A DNA stretch of 64,000 bases, taken from the NCBI GenBank assembly GCA_031771865.1, contig JASISA010000025.1, forward strand, positions 2,790,001 to 2,854,000, in the 5' to 3' direction. The position numbers were made by a program, and so were the translations under genes. Below are positions 1 through 11,857 of the stretch, one piece after another. Numbering within the stretch: the stretch's first letter is position 1; every line of letters starts with the position of its first letter. Under the pieces are notes generated by a model that worked only from the letters and a program-made list of their open reading frames with translations, did not search any database and was not told where the DNA came from. This stretch comes from Nothophaeocryptopus gaeumannii. Lineage: Eukaryota > Ascomycota > Dothideomycetes > Mycosphaerellales > Mycosphaerellaceae.

Positions 1-1523
1 CCGGATCAACTTCTGGAGAACCCTCGTTGTCTACGGTACCATTGATCATCGGCATACGAGTGTGATGCTTTGTGCCTTGGACCGGATTACAATCGATGGA
101 GCGGGCACGAGAGGTTGATTGGATACATGTGGTGCAGAAAGTACACGCTAGAACGAAGGAATGCGCCTAGGGCTTGGAAAAACAATCAGCCGAGGGCCAC
201 CATTCGACAACTCTGCCACAGCTGTCAGACTTCACGCATTCATGCGCACTTTCTCGCATGTGACTGACCCCTTTCGACACTGACAGCCTTCCAGGAGGTA
301 TCGCAGGATCATTTGATCCCGCCTAGTTCTTCGTTGAATACTGCCGTTGTCGATGCGGGGCCATCCCTCTGGTCCCTCCGGCGACGCGTGTCCTGGATCT
401 GTCTAGCGACAGAAGAATGTATACACTGCCGGCGTGAAGCATATGCCAATGCTGACAGCGGCTTGAATTGATGCGTGAAAGGCCGATTTCGATTTCATCT
501 ACGCCTCGGACATGCATTCCATTCCGCATTCGGCCACTTAGGCGCCATACCCCATATATTAAAGCCCTCCGTCAAGCCCGCTCCGGACCAACATCGCCCA
601 TACCACTACGAATGCTCGGCACTCGAAGGCGGCATCTAGCAAGAGCAGCCTGTCATGCTCTGATCGTGCGCCCTCTATACGCCATGATCTCCGTCATCAG
701 GCCCGCTGCGCCAGAAAGAGACCGTCATCAACACGCGGTACATGTCTCACTCCACGCCCAGCTCATATCGAGCTGCGGAGGGTCAATGAGATAAGCTGCA
801 CTCAGACATACGTACGGCTGCATCAATACTTGCTGCAGCTTGTCAAGAAGCCGGATTAGAGGTTTGAGGATGACCATTGGAATACGCTGCCACCGCGCGA
901 GTCCGAGATCTCCACCACGATGTTGCTCGCCTTTTCCACGATCAAGAGCACTTGATGAAGCATCATTTCCGCTCCCGTGAGCGAACAAAAGAAGACACCG
1001 AGATGGACCGATCACGCCTGGCAGCCCCGGTCGCTTGCTTATGCGTTATGCGAGCACCGCTACGCCGGTCACGTTCCTCGTAATGACGAAGTGCTTAATA
1101 TATGAATCCATACTTTGACAGACTCGCTGACCCGGCTGTTGGAAAAGCCTCCTCTACCACTCGCGATGGCTGATGCGGTGTCCGTAGGTACTATTGTGAC
1201 AAATGCTCTTGGTAATCAAACGGCGAACAGATGTTCGTGCCGGACACCTGGGTCAAGGCTTTGTCTTTGTCCATTGTCCGGATTGCGCTCGAATCGAGTT
1301 GGCCTGTGAGGCGTCTAGAGCTTTCCTAATTGGTTCATGCAGGCAAGCAACAAAGACACCCACTCCGGCCTCGAGCCATCTGGCCATGCCATGGCGGAAA
1401 CTCTTAACGCAAATGGGTGTGGGTGCAATCCCCACCACGCGTCAGTCAAAGGACGGTAGTTTGACTACATATCAGCGATAACCTCGAACGGTATTCCATC
1501 CAGTACGGGACTAAGTCATTCTC
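1..1523. other. Intergenic region upstream of the amylase gene
   Basis: I see no convincing gene in this stretch. The open frames are short, overlap on both strands and have no recognisable motif, intron pair or signal peptide. The last few hundred bases must hold the amylase promoter, but I could not assign specific regulator sites with confidence. Confidence 0.4.
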
Positions 1524-3950
1524 ATGCGCTGCCTTCATCTTCTGCCGCTTCTTGCGGGAGCTGCCTCAGCGCTGACTGCTGCGCAATGGCGGTCGCAGTC
1601 AATATACCAGGTCATCACTGATCGTTTTGCATTGACCAATGGCTCCACTACACAACCTTGCGATATTGGACTCTATTGCGGAGGATCATGGCAAGGACTC
1701 ATCAACAAGCTAGACTACATCCGTGGCATGGGTTTCACTGCGGTACGTGTGACAACATCTAGTCCACTTGAAGTACTGTGCTGATGTTGGTCAAGGTCTG
1801 GATATCCCCTGTCGTCAAGAACATTGGGCGGACACCGTACGGAGATCCATATCACGGTATGCATAGTAAGGCCGACGACATTGTCGGACATTGACTGATG
1901 TTCGTGACCAGGGTATTGGGCGCAAGACATCTATTCCGTGAACTCAGCATATGGCACCGCTGCCGACCTCAAGGCACTTTCAACAGCTCTGCATGCACGC
2001 GGGATGTACCTCATGGTTGACGTTGTCACTAACCACATGGCATTCAGCGGACAGCCCGCAAGCGTAAGGTACAGTGCATTCAATCCTTTCGACGACCAAT
2101 CCTACTATCATCCGTACTGCGCGATCGACTATAGCAACCAAACCAGCCTTGATGACTGCTGGATGGGCGACACCACCGTGTCTTTGCCTGATCTCAGGAC
2201 CGAGACGATTGCTGTCCAGCAGGGATTCAACACATGGATTACCCAGCTTGTCCAAAACTACAGCATAGACGGCCTCCGTCTGGACAGTGCAATGCAAGTC
2301 AACCAGGACTTCTGGCCATCGTTCATCTCAGCGAGCGGCGTCTACGCCATTGGAGAAGTCCTACTGGGGAGCCCGACCGATCTTTGCGCGTGGCAAAGCT
2401 ACATGCCCGGAACGCTGAACTACCCTGCAAATTACTGGATCGTTCGTGCTTTCCAGTCGACATCCTCTACCATGACGGAGCTTGCCAACAACATCCAATG
2501 GCTCAATTCGACATGCTCCGACGTCACTTTACTAGGCAATTTCCTTGAGAACCACGACAATCCACGTTGGCCTTCAATCACGAACGATACCGGTCTCACG
2601 CAAAATGCGATTGCCTTTACCATCCTCAATGATGGTATTCATATCCTGTACTATGGCCAAGAGCAAGGTTTCACTGGAGCGCAGAACCCGTACAACCGAG
2701 AAGCATTCTGGCCATCTGGATACAACACGAAGGCCGCGCTTTACAGCGCCATCGCCAATCTCAACGGGGCAAGGAAGGTCGCCATCAACAAGGACGCAAC
2801 GTACCCATCTACCAAGTCTAAGGTGCTCTACTCCGATAGCAAGACCTTGGTCACGTACAAGACCGGCCTCATATCTCTCTTCACGGACCGTGGTGCTGGC
2901 GGGACTGGCTCAGTCAATGTGCCTGGCCTTACAGCAAATGCCCAATACACAGATCTTCTCAGCTGCGACACTTTCTCTGCCGGGTCGAGTGGGAGTGTTG
3001 CAATCTCTATCAACAATGGTCAGCCTCGCGCTCTCTACAAGACGTTGTCATTGGCGAGCAGCGATCCTTGCGGATACGCAAACACTGGAAGCGCGACCAC
3101 GACTCAGCGAAAGCTCGCGATAAGCTCGAGCGCTTCTAGCTCTATAGAGGCGTCATCCATACCTTCGATAAGCAAGGCGTCTGTGTCATCAACAAGCAAG
3201 ACCAGCACATCTACCAGCAGCACGTCTTCAGCAAGCAAAGCTCCAGTATCCTCAACTAGTAAGGTCAGCACCACTGCCACGTCCGCTGCATTCAGCACAG
3301 CCACCGTGTCTTGTCCAGGATCCAACAGCACTCAGTACACGACTGGTGGCGATACCTTCTTGATCGAGTGTGGCATTGACCATGCCGCCGACGACCTAAA
3401 CAGCTTCTCGACTCTCAGCTTCACCACATGCATTCAGACCTGCGCATCTACAGCTAATTGTGTTGCCGTTTCGCATCAAGGATCGGCCTGCTACATGAAG
3501 TCGTCTGTCGGTAAGGCTGTCTATAATGGAGTCTCTGGCGCTCGAATCATCTCTTCTGCGGGAACAACAACCTCCGCATCGGCCGCGAGGGCAGCTAGCT
3601 CTACTTTGACGACCTCTTCCTGCGCGACCGCAAGCACGGTGGCCGTGGCGCTCAACGCGAACGTCACTACTCTGTGGCTGGAAAGCATCAGACTTGTTGG
3701 AGATCTTGATACTCTTGGCGCGTGGAACACGTCCAGGGCTGTTACCATGTACGCGACTGGTTATACTGTCACAAACCCGATCTGGAATACGATTATTCCT
3801 TTCCCTTCGGGAACGTACTTCGAATACAAGTTCGTCAAGATCGGCAGTGATGGCAGCAGCGTCACTTGGGAAGCGGGAGACAACAGGAACTATACTGTTC
3901 CGAACCAGTGCTCGACCACGGCTACAGTCAATGCATCGTGGCAGACCTGA
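1524..3950 (+). CDS. Secreted GH13 alpha-amylase with Cys-rich module and CBM20 starch-binding domain
   Basis: Three exons, 1524-1742, 1796-1856 and 1912-3950, joined by GT-AG introns of 53 and 55 bp, give 772 residues in one frame. The N-terminus is a signal peptide (MRCLHLLPLLAGAASALTA). The GH13 barrel resembles TAKA-amylase: DGLRLDS holds the nucleophile Asp218, GEV the acid/base Glu242 and ENHDNPR the Asp309, each shifted 12 positions from the TAKA numbering. A Ser/Thr linker leads to a six-cysteine module at about residues 559-642 and then a CBM20 at about 665-772. The enzyme should hydrolyse internal alpha-1,4 bonds of starch outside the cell, with CBM20 anchoring it to granules. The Cys-rich module between linker and CBM20 is unusual and is shared with the GH16 gene 2 kb downstream. 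The first splice site is supported because it restores the family motif FTAVW. Family assignment is secure; the role of the module is unknown. Confidence 0.93.
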
Positions 3951-4343
3951 GCGATTTGCGGCTAACGTAATGACCTATTGACGGGGGGCAAAACTGTATA
4001 TGGATGAAGAGGAGTTGTACATACTACTAGTTTTCTTCGTTCATATATAGCTGTGTATTCTTGTCACTTCAAAAGTTCGACAGCCTTTGATGGGAAGGAC
4101 TTAGTGGTGCGACACCGACCAGTCAACCATCGAAGATGGAATGGGAAGGGCTCTGAAGCAGCAAGCTTGATATAGCGGGCAGAGAACGAAGAAGTTGCAG
4201 GTCAAGCCTGGACAGACTAGGCAAGAAGGACCTCTTGACTGTTGCTCACGACCGTGAGACTTGGACGATCTTGATTGAGCGCCACATACGTACGGAGCAG
4301 CAAATTATCCTCATCATTACGAAGGTAGTGTCAAAAGTGTGAG
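3951..4343. other. Intergenic region
   Basis: This holds the 3' untranslated region of the amylase gene and the upstream region of the next gene. I see no further feature in it. Confidence 0.4.
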
Positions 4344-5832
4344 TTGTTTTCAGAGCTGTACCCGCATCTCACCCAGTCATACTATGTTAAGCTTCAATGG
4401 ATCGTGTCAAGAGAGTCTGATCCATACCCAGATCTCATCTGCGTTCGATTCATGTCCGCCTCATCGCTGAACACCATGCCGTTCTTGACTGAAGAGGACC
4501 AATCATACTTGGTCACTCTGACGGAGCCACTTTCTTTGCTCGACCGAGACCCCAGTCGCTCTCACCTATTTAGTGTTGAACACAACGACAACGACAACAT
4601 CAGCTTCAAGCTATACCTTAGAAAATTTTTCAAGAAAGTCCGATCTGAATTCCTGCTCAAAACATCCTCGACCTCGTTACACGAGAAGAGGATCAGGTCG
4701 GTCTGGTTCTGTCTAGAACTCCCTCGACATCTCAAGATGCATTTTCGGCGAGGCAAATCGTTCTCGTTTGCACACGCTCTTCTGAATGATCGGAAAGTCG
4801 ACAAGACAACAGTGTGTCATTGAAAGGCTCAGAGTCTGCAAGGTTTCTCGAGGATGTCTCGGAGACTAAAAACATCGTTAGCTCCGTACAACCACAGTCT
4901 CAACTCGTTGCTCTTCCCACCCACGTCAACAGATTCCTTCGTCTTTGGCAAAACGTCCACGCAGCTGTCGACGGGGCTTCTTACTATTCCAATGTTGACC
5001 GCTTGAGAAACTACGTCCTCATGACAACCTATCCCAGCTTTTCCAGACGGATTGAGTACGGAATTGACACAGGCCAGGGGAAGTCTCGCAATGTCTACCA
5101 CATTCTAACATGTCAACAATTCTCGGAACAAGCTTTCTCTCTATCCGTTGACAACGAACTAAAGGACAAACTCTCTACATCGTACCACAAGTGGTTTCTC
5201 AGATGGTACTGGGCAGACGATCCAGAGCGGGCAGCGAAATACGTGTCTGTTGCAATATATGACAGGGACTGGAGGGCAAGGCTCCAGGGTCTCCTGTCAA
5301 TGGACTTCAAGCAATAAAAGCCAGTGACAGGCGAAGCGATACCATCCGAAAAGTCGTTAAAGTCGCACACGATGTGGCTGGTAGTCTCACCCTTCTTCTC
5401 GACGCTTTCGACGATCTTTTGCAGGCTCATCTGGAATGGCTCGCTGCAGTTTTCGGCGTCAATAAGGCTCTCACCGATCCCCAGGTCTTCGGAAAGCTCA
5501 AGTTGCTCAAGCCAAGGGGAGGAGTTCAACCACGAAGAAGAGGAACATCTCGAGCGCCTCGACACACACCCTCGAAATGGAGCAGAGCATTGGGCACGCT
5601 GTGCCAGGAAGTACCTGGAACTCATCACTCGACATGCTCGAAACCTGTATCGATTGACGGACTTTCCTGTTGCGCTGTTGTTAATGTGATCGGGTTGCAG
5701 CGCGAATTGAAATCGAAAGCTATAAAAGAGGCGAGCCTCGAAGAATTGGATAAAACGTTGCTAAGTCTCGCGAGGAAGACTCTTGCGAAGAAGGAGTTCA
5801 ATGTGAAGAAGAAGGCGGACGACGAGTGTTGA
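4344..5832 (+). pseudogene. Hypothetical gene with several frame breaks
   Basis: Three consecutive coding-looking stretches lie in different frames: 4344-4823 (frame 0), about 4812-5317 (frame 2) and about 5290-5832 (frame 1), with a further possible switch near 5510 into a Glu-rich stretch. At the first junction the sequence is a GTGTGT run, where a 2-base slip would restore the frame. At the second, the frame beginning about 5299 (NGLQAIKAS) continues directly from the end of the previous stretch. None of the junctions leaves room for a normal GT-AG intron, although a 54-bp candidate intron exists at 5647-5700. The composition (amphipathic, Lys/Glu-rich C-terminus) is protein-like but I recognise no domain. 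It is either a decayed gene or one I have mis-spliced. Nothing suggests a link in function with the flanking CAZyme genes. Confidence 0.4.
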
Positions 5833-5979
5833 CGGTCGATTTGATTAGAGTGGTGATGGGGCCCAGAGTGCTTGATGAACGCAGGAAAGCAGAGAAACAT
5901 TCTTAATAGATTCATTCGGGTACAAAAAGCTACAAGGTCGTTCACCAGGACAGAAAGTTTAAGCCAACATCCATTCAAC

Positions 5980-8900
5980 CTACAACCATCCAAGCAACCC
6001 CTCCAAAGTTCTTCTCCCTTTCCGTCTCTTCACGAACCCACCCATCTCGTCCCTCTTCTCCTCCCTCACTCCCTCATTCCCTCTCTTGTTCACACTCACA
6101 CAACTACTCTCATACATACTCAACCCCCAACTCCCTCCACAAACCTCCGATTTATCACTCGCACACGCAATTTTACACCTCCCATCACTTATAACTCCAC
6201 ACCCCTCGGCAATCACATCTCCACAATAACATTCACTTCCATACTCCGTCGCGAAATACCGATGTCCCTCACAGAATTTGGAGCAGACGGTGTTTGTGTT
6301 ATTTTTGTTGTCGAAGGAGAGGACTTTGTTGCCTGGTGTGGTGCGGAGACAGCGGGCTCCGATGTCGTTGTAGCAGCCGAGGAAGGTCCAGCAGGGGGCT
6401 ATGGAGGGGGCGACTGTGGGTGCGGATTCGGTTGTTGAGGTAGAGGGAGTTGATGATGTGGTGATTTTGACGGTGGTTGATGAGGATGTTGAGGATGGGG
6501 CGGAGGTTGAATGGGCGCTGCTGCTGATCCAGAGGCCAGCGCCGAGGGCGTTTGATGGGAGTGGAGAGTCTTCGGAGGATGATGGGCTAGAAGTGCTTGT
6601 AGGGCTTGAAGTGCTGGTGCTGCTTGAAGTGCTCTGTAGTGGCTGGGATGAAGTCGCTTGAGATGGCGGTGAAGACGAAGAGCTCGACACAGTGGATTGG
6701 ATAGATGAACTCGAGGAGATGGTTGGTTGCTGAGAAGAGCTCGTTGGAATAGGCGCCGTAGACGAAGAAGCCGGAAGCGAAGACGTCGAGCTAGGCATGG
6801 ATCTCGTAGGTTGAACGACGACGTTGGTCTGCAGTGGCGCGAGACTTAAGCTGCTTGTGCTAGAGCTCGAAGTTGAAGATGGAGCCATGAATGACGACGG
6901 CAGATTCGAGGGTGTTGACGAAACAAGGGAGCTGCTAGACGCGAGAACGCTTGCGCTCGTCAATGAGGTTGATCCATATGTAGATGGCAGCGGCGTGGCT
7001 CCAGTGGGCATCGAGGACGCCGCCATCGACGAAGCCGTACAGGGTCCATAAGAATTCCCATCATCGTCGTCGTCATCATCTGAAGAAGCAATTCTCGAAG
7101 CCACGTTCGATGTCGAGACTTGTCCAAGGGTACTCGTGATAGTGGTGGGAAGCTGTGTGATGGTAGTCGCTTGCTGTGTAATGGTCGTCACGACCTGCGA
7201 GCTCGCGCTTGTCGACGCAACATTGCAGGACCCAGGTTCCGAGACGCAGATGTAGTAGTTCGCCCACAAATTATAGCAGGGGTCACCGACCTGAGAGTTC
7301 CACTTCTTGAGATCCTCAACGTCAAGATCTTGGGAGCTAGCAATACTGTCACAGCTGTCGCCTGCTTGAACCTGATAGTAGCTCGCACAACCAGAAGCTG
7401 TACCGGGTTGGGTATTGATTGGAGCAAGGGTGCTGCAGGTTGCGGCACTCTGCGATAGTGAGCTGCTAGCGTTTGCTGAAGTAGTTTGCACAGATGCTTG
7501 CGATATGGAGACCGAGGAGGATGTGCTCTTGGAAGTCGTTGCCGAGGCAGAGCTGGTCGGTACGACGGTTTGGGATGTAGAAGTCGGAGTCGACGATGCC
7601 GCCTTGGAACTCGTCGCTGAGCTCTGCGTCGTTGATATTACCGCGGAGGAAGCCGTCGTAGTGACCGCAGCACAGACACCCGGCTCCGAAACGCATATAA
7701 AGTAGTTCGTCCAAATGTTGTAGCACAAGTCTCCAACTTGCGGATTCCACTTCTTCAAGTCATCAACAGTTACACCCTGCGCCTTCGAAATGCTATCACA
7801 TCCATCTCCAGCTTTGACCTGGTAGTACTTCGCACATCCTTGAGCCGTGCCAGATTGAGTCTGTTCCGGCACTGGCGTTGTACAAGACGTCGACAGATTC
7901 GCTGCTCCAATCAATCTGGCGCCGAAGACGCCGTTTTCGACGGGTGTTCCGATACTGGACTTCATGTAACATGCTGCGCCGGAGAGAGATACAGCCTTGC
8001 AGTCGGTAGTGATTGCGCAAGTGTCGATGCAGGCGGAGAAGCTGCTTGCACTGACTGACTTCGAGTCGCCGCCTGCGTGATCGATTCCGCACTCGATGAC
8101 AAAGGCAAGACCATTCGTGTTGTAATTCGTACCGTTCGAGGCAGGACATGTCACGGCGGGAGTTGTCGTGGCTGCAGCGGCAGCTGAGCTTGTCGTCGTG
8201 TATCCTGTCCAGTTGCCAGTAGGGTTTGCAGATGCGGTCGTATTGAGACACTGAAAGCTCTGGCTACGGCCAGAAGTATCGGATGCGTTGTAGGAGGTGC
8301 AGATGTTGTAAGGCGTGATGGTGACGCTCTTGACGAACATGCTGTACGGGAAGCCGCTCAAATCCGTCAACCCACCGGCCCATTGCTGAGTGTACCAAGC
8401 AACGTCTGGAGCACCTGCATCCCACACGCCGAGATGGAAGCGTGACGGGCTCTGAGGGTATTGATACTGATTGTTGTCGGCGTTCTTGGCGTACAAGGTC
8501 CGAATTACGTTACCGTTGATCGCCCAGGTCAGAGTGTCCGGCTTCCAGTCGAGTGTGTATGTCAAAAAGTTCTTCGTCATGTTTTCAGGAACTTGAGGCT
8601 GCGTCCCGCGATCCCAATTTCCCGTTATGCCCTTGCCAAAGTAGTTTGTCTGTATCGTCGGTACGTTCAGGTTGAAGTCGTTCCCTGACCATTCCCAATC
8701 TACTTCATCGAGCGTATCAGACATCAGCACAGCGCTGCTGATAACACCAATACCGGGCGCTGACTGCAGAGTAACCTCAACTTTTCCATAATGCAGATAG
8801 TTCTGTGTCCATATGTATGGCGCTGAGTTCTCGTTCGGTACTCTGAACTCAAGGCCCTTGTTGCTTGAGTAGAGAAACTGGTCAGCGTAGTCTGCCACTA

Positions 8901-9119
8901 GCCAGTTGACAGAAGTGTTCGGATGCTGCGTGAAATCGTCAGTGATGGCTTTGGTAAAGCCGGGGACGGGCGGGCATGTTCCTGAACAGATGTCAGTGAT
9001 TTGCAGAGGGGACGTTCTCGAAGATACGCACCTTTTGTGGGGTTGCAAGCGCTTTGGGAGGCAACAAGGCTACCGCTGCTCAGCAGTAGACCAATTGCGT
9101 GACCTCTGAAACTGTACAT
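5980..9119 (-). CDS. GH16 CRH-type transglycosylase with Cys-rich, two LysM and WSC modules
   Basis: Exon 1 is 9119-9032 and exon 2 is 8981-5980, separated by a 49-bp GT-AG intron; the product is 1029 residues. The start gives a signal peptide (MYSFRGHAIGLLLSSGSLVA) and splicing restores the CNPTKGTCPP motif seen at the mature N-terminus of CRH proteins. GH16 spans about residues 30-260, with the catalytic motif DEVDWEW (nucleophile Glu122, acid/base Glu126). Then follow a six-cysteine module (about 306-389) like that of the neighbouring amylase, two LysM modules (about 405-460 and 545-600), a long Ser/Thr-rich linker with a run of seven Asp, and a WSC domain (about 890-985). The tail is basic, with no obvious GPI signal. 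CRH enzymes cross-link chitin to beta-glucan in the wall; LysM binds chitin and WSC binds wall polysaccharide, so a wall-tethered cross-linker is the likely role. Confidence 0.9.
7054..7081 (-). repeat. Asp-codon microsatellite (seven Asp) within the GH16 gene
   Basis: A run of GAC/GAT codons encodes seven aspartates in the linker between the second LysM and the WSC domain of the GH16 protein. It stays in frame and is a likely length-polymorphic site. Confidence 0.6.
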
Positions 9120-10422
9120 GGCTCCTGGGCGGCTATGTGCTTTGGTCATCAATTTGTGCCAGAACCTCACAGTTCTGTTTCAGCTCGTAGAACAGCAGTA
9201 CTCCTTGCAGTGCATTGCGGGATTCGAGATACGAAGTCAAGCGTGGATGCGAGACATTCTCTTTGTGCAGACATGCACCTATTTCGGTTCTAGATTCGGC
9301 TCCACACACAAAGACATCGTGAAGGCGAAGTTGAGAGCAGTCAACAGAGCCGTGTGATGACTTCACGACCGCAAGGTTACTGCAAGTAAAGTACTATCAT
9401 TCGTGTTGCCATCTTCCATCGCTCTCCTTTCCGTGAGTCCTGACAGATGATCTGCTTGTAGACACTACTATCGTTAAGGGATTGAAAATGACTTCAAGGT
9501 AACAAAGAGAAGCAGAACAAGGGTGAAATAATCGCACTTACTGAAGTTCTAGACTGCCGCCTCGTAGATGTGGAGATGAGAGCGACATGCTCGTCTCGTA
9601 GAGGACGATGAAGATGGGACGGGATATGTTGGTCACGTGGCTGGACCCACAGCGCTTGAATAGTGCCGCAATGTGGGCAGTGAATGTGCAACGGATCTGT
9701 ATCTCAGACTTTTCTTAGAATCCTGGCCTCACTTCGAAGGGCGTCGTTGTCGAATCGTAAATGAAGGTCGAAACGAATGTGGTGTCGGACGAGCTGTCTC
9801 GGAATCGTAGTATCGACACACAGCCCAAATATGCAACCTCCCCTGCCACACTTGCTTGCATAGTCGATCCAAGGGCGAGATGCTTGTGCGAGAACTAAAC
9901 ATGGCCGGTCTGTAAGAAGTTCATGTCTGCTGAAGGGTGTTCACGTATACTGTCCATAGCGGGTGGATGGGTAGTCTCTCCGGCTGAATGATTAGGACGC
10001 GGTTCGGTAGCCGTAGCTGCCATGGGATAGGTCTCGTCTGACTTTCAGCTTCCCACGCGTCGAGCTCCGGAAGGATAGTGTGTTGAACAGGCTAGGTAGT
10101 GCGATTTCGTTCCTGCATGTGAGGACTTCTGTTGATGATCAGTTGATGGAAAGAGGTGAAGTCGCAGTTGTCGATATGCGTATCTTATTCTAATGTTATT
10201 CCCGGCAGAGACCCCGCAGGTTTCCGCTGATTGCCGACATCGGGGGCGCGTCATCAGAGCTTTCGCGACCTCGGGTGTGGTGGAGTACTGTACTACTACT
10301 GGTGTTGTTTGATGCAGACAGATTTTCGCAGAAGAACCGACACTCACAGCTGCAGCTTGCTTTCTGCCGACGGCTGTGTGTGAGAGTTCTAGAGGTATAC
10401 CCTCCCGCCTTCCGCCTTCAAA
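9120..10422. other. Divergent intergenic region between the GH16 and isocitrate dehydrogenase genes
   Basis: The region separates two divergently transcribed genes and must hold both promoters. A short coding-looking stretch occurs on the minus strand around 9540-9700, followed by a good 5' splice-site sequence (GTAAGT) near 9540, but I could not build a gene from it. Confidence 0.35.
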
Positions 10423-11857
10423 ATGTCTCCACCTGCCATCCGCTCTTTCTATTCCGCCGCCGCCTCCTGCCTCTCCGCCACGCCTGCCGTTACAACAGCC
10501 GCTCGCTCCTTCCCCCGCCCAATTGCCGCGAAGCTCGTCCAACGGCGCAACATGGCGTCACAGCAGATCCCGAAGATTAAGGTTAAGAATCCCGTCGTCG
10601 AGCTCGACGGCGATGAGATGACCAGGATCATCTGGAAGGATATCAAGGATAAATTCATTCACCCATATCTGGACGTCGACCTCAAGTACTACGACTTGGG
10701 ACTGGAGAAGCGAGATGAGACCAACGACCAGATCACCATTGATGCCGCCGAGGCTATCAAAAAGTACAGCGTTGGTGTGAAGTGTGCGACTATTACGCCT
10801 GATGAGGCCAGAGTGGAGGAGTTTAAGCTGAAGAAGATGTGGTTGAGCCCAAACGGAACCATCAGGAACATCCTCGGCGGTACGGTCTTCAGAGAGCCCA
10901 TCGTCATTCCTCGGATACCCAGACTTGTGCCTGGCTGGCAGAAACCGATTGTAATCGGTCGTCATGCCCACGGTGACCAGTACCGAGCAAAGGACAAGGT
11001 CATCGAGGGTCCAGGCAAGCTTGAGATGGTCTTTACCCCCAAGGGTGGCCAGCCAGAGAAGATTGAGGTCTTCGAGTTCACCGACAAGAACGAAGGTGGT
11101 GTCGCTCAGACTCAGTACAACACCGTGGAGAGTATCAAGGGTTTCGCTCACGCTTCCTTCAAGCATGCTCTTTCTCTCAACTACCCAATGTACATGACCA
11201 CCAAGAACACCATTTTGAAGAAGTACGATGGAAGGTTCAAGGACATCTTCCAGGAGATTTACGAGAGCACATACCGCAAGCAGTTCGAGGAGAAGGGTCT
11301 CTGGTATGAGCACCGTCTGATCGACGACATGGTCGCCCAAATGATCAAGAACGAGGGTGGCATGGTCATCGCTATGAAGAGTGAGCCTTGACTTCACTCT
11401 CAAACTTTCCCATTGCTCGTGTACTTACTTCTTCTCAGACTACGACGGCGATGTCCAGTCCGACATTGTAGCCCAAGGGTTCGGCTCCCTCGGCCTCATG
11501 ACCTCCGTCCTCGTAACCCCCGACGGCAAGACATTCGAAGCTGAAGCTGCCCACGGAACCGTCACCCGCCACTACCGTGAACACCAAAAGGGCAACCCAA
11601 CATCCACCAACCCAATCGCATCCATCTTCGCCTGGACACGAGGTCTCGCCAAGCGTGGTGAGTTGGACGGTACGCCGGAGGTGACCAAGTTTGCGGAGAG
11701 CTTGGAGGAGGCCTGTATTCATGTTGTTGACCAGCAGGGGATCATGACCAAGGATCTGGCGATTAGCTGTGGGAAGAAGAACGACTTTGTTACGACGGGC
11801 GAGTATTTGGATGCTGTTGAGAAGAGGATGCGGGCTGTCCTTAGCTCGAAGTTGTAG
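10423..11857 (+). CDS. idpA: NADP-dependent isocitrate dehydrogenase, mitochondrial and probably peroxisomal/cytosolic
   Basis: Exons 10423-11380 and 11439-11857 are joined by a 58-bp GT-AG intron and encode 458 residues. The protein matches eukaryotic NADP-ICDH throughout, for example PVVELDGDEMTR near the start, the substrate-loop region with SPNGTIRNILGGTVFREPI, and NYDGDVQSDIVAQGFGSLG across the splice. It converts isocitrate to 2-oxoglutarate and makes NADPH. The first 43 residues are Arg/Ser/Ala-rich with few acids, a typical mitochondrial leader. A second in-frame Met at codon 44 (10552, MASQQIPKIK) starts the conserved core. The protein ends in Ser-Lys-Leu, a canonical type-1 peroxisomal signal. 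In Aspergillus the orthologue is known to make mitochondrial and peroxisomal forms by alternative starts, and this gene has the same layout. Function is certain; alternative start use is inference. Confidence 0.96.

Noticed and set aside
10558..11403. Long minus-strand open frame (281 codons)
   Set aside because: It lies wholly antisense to the conserved isocitrate dehydrogenase exon and has no recognisable domain.
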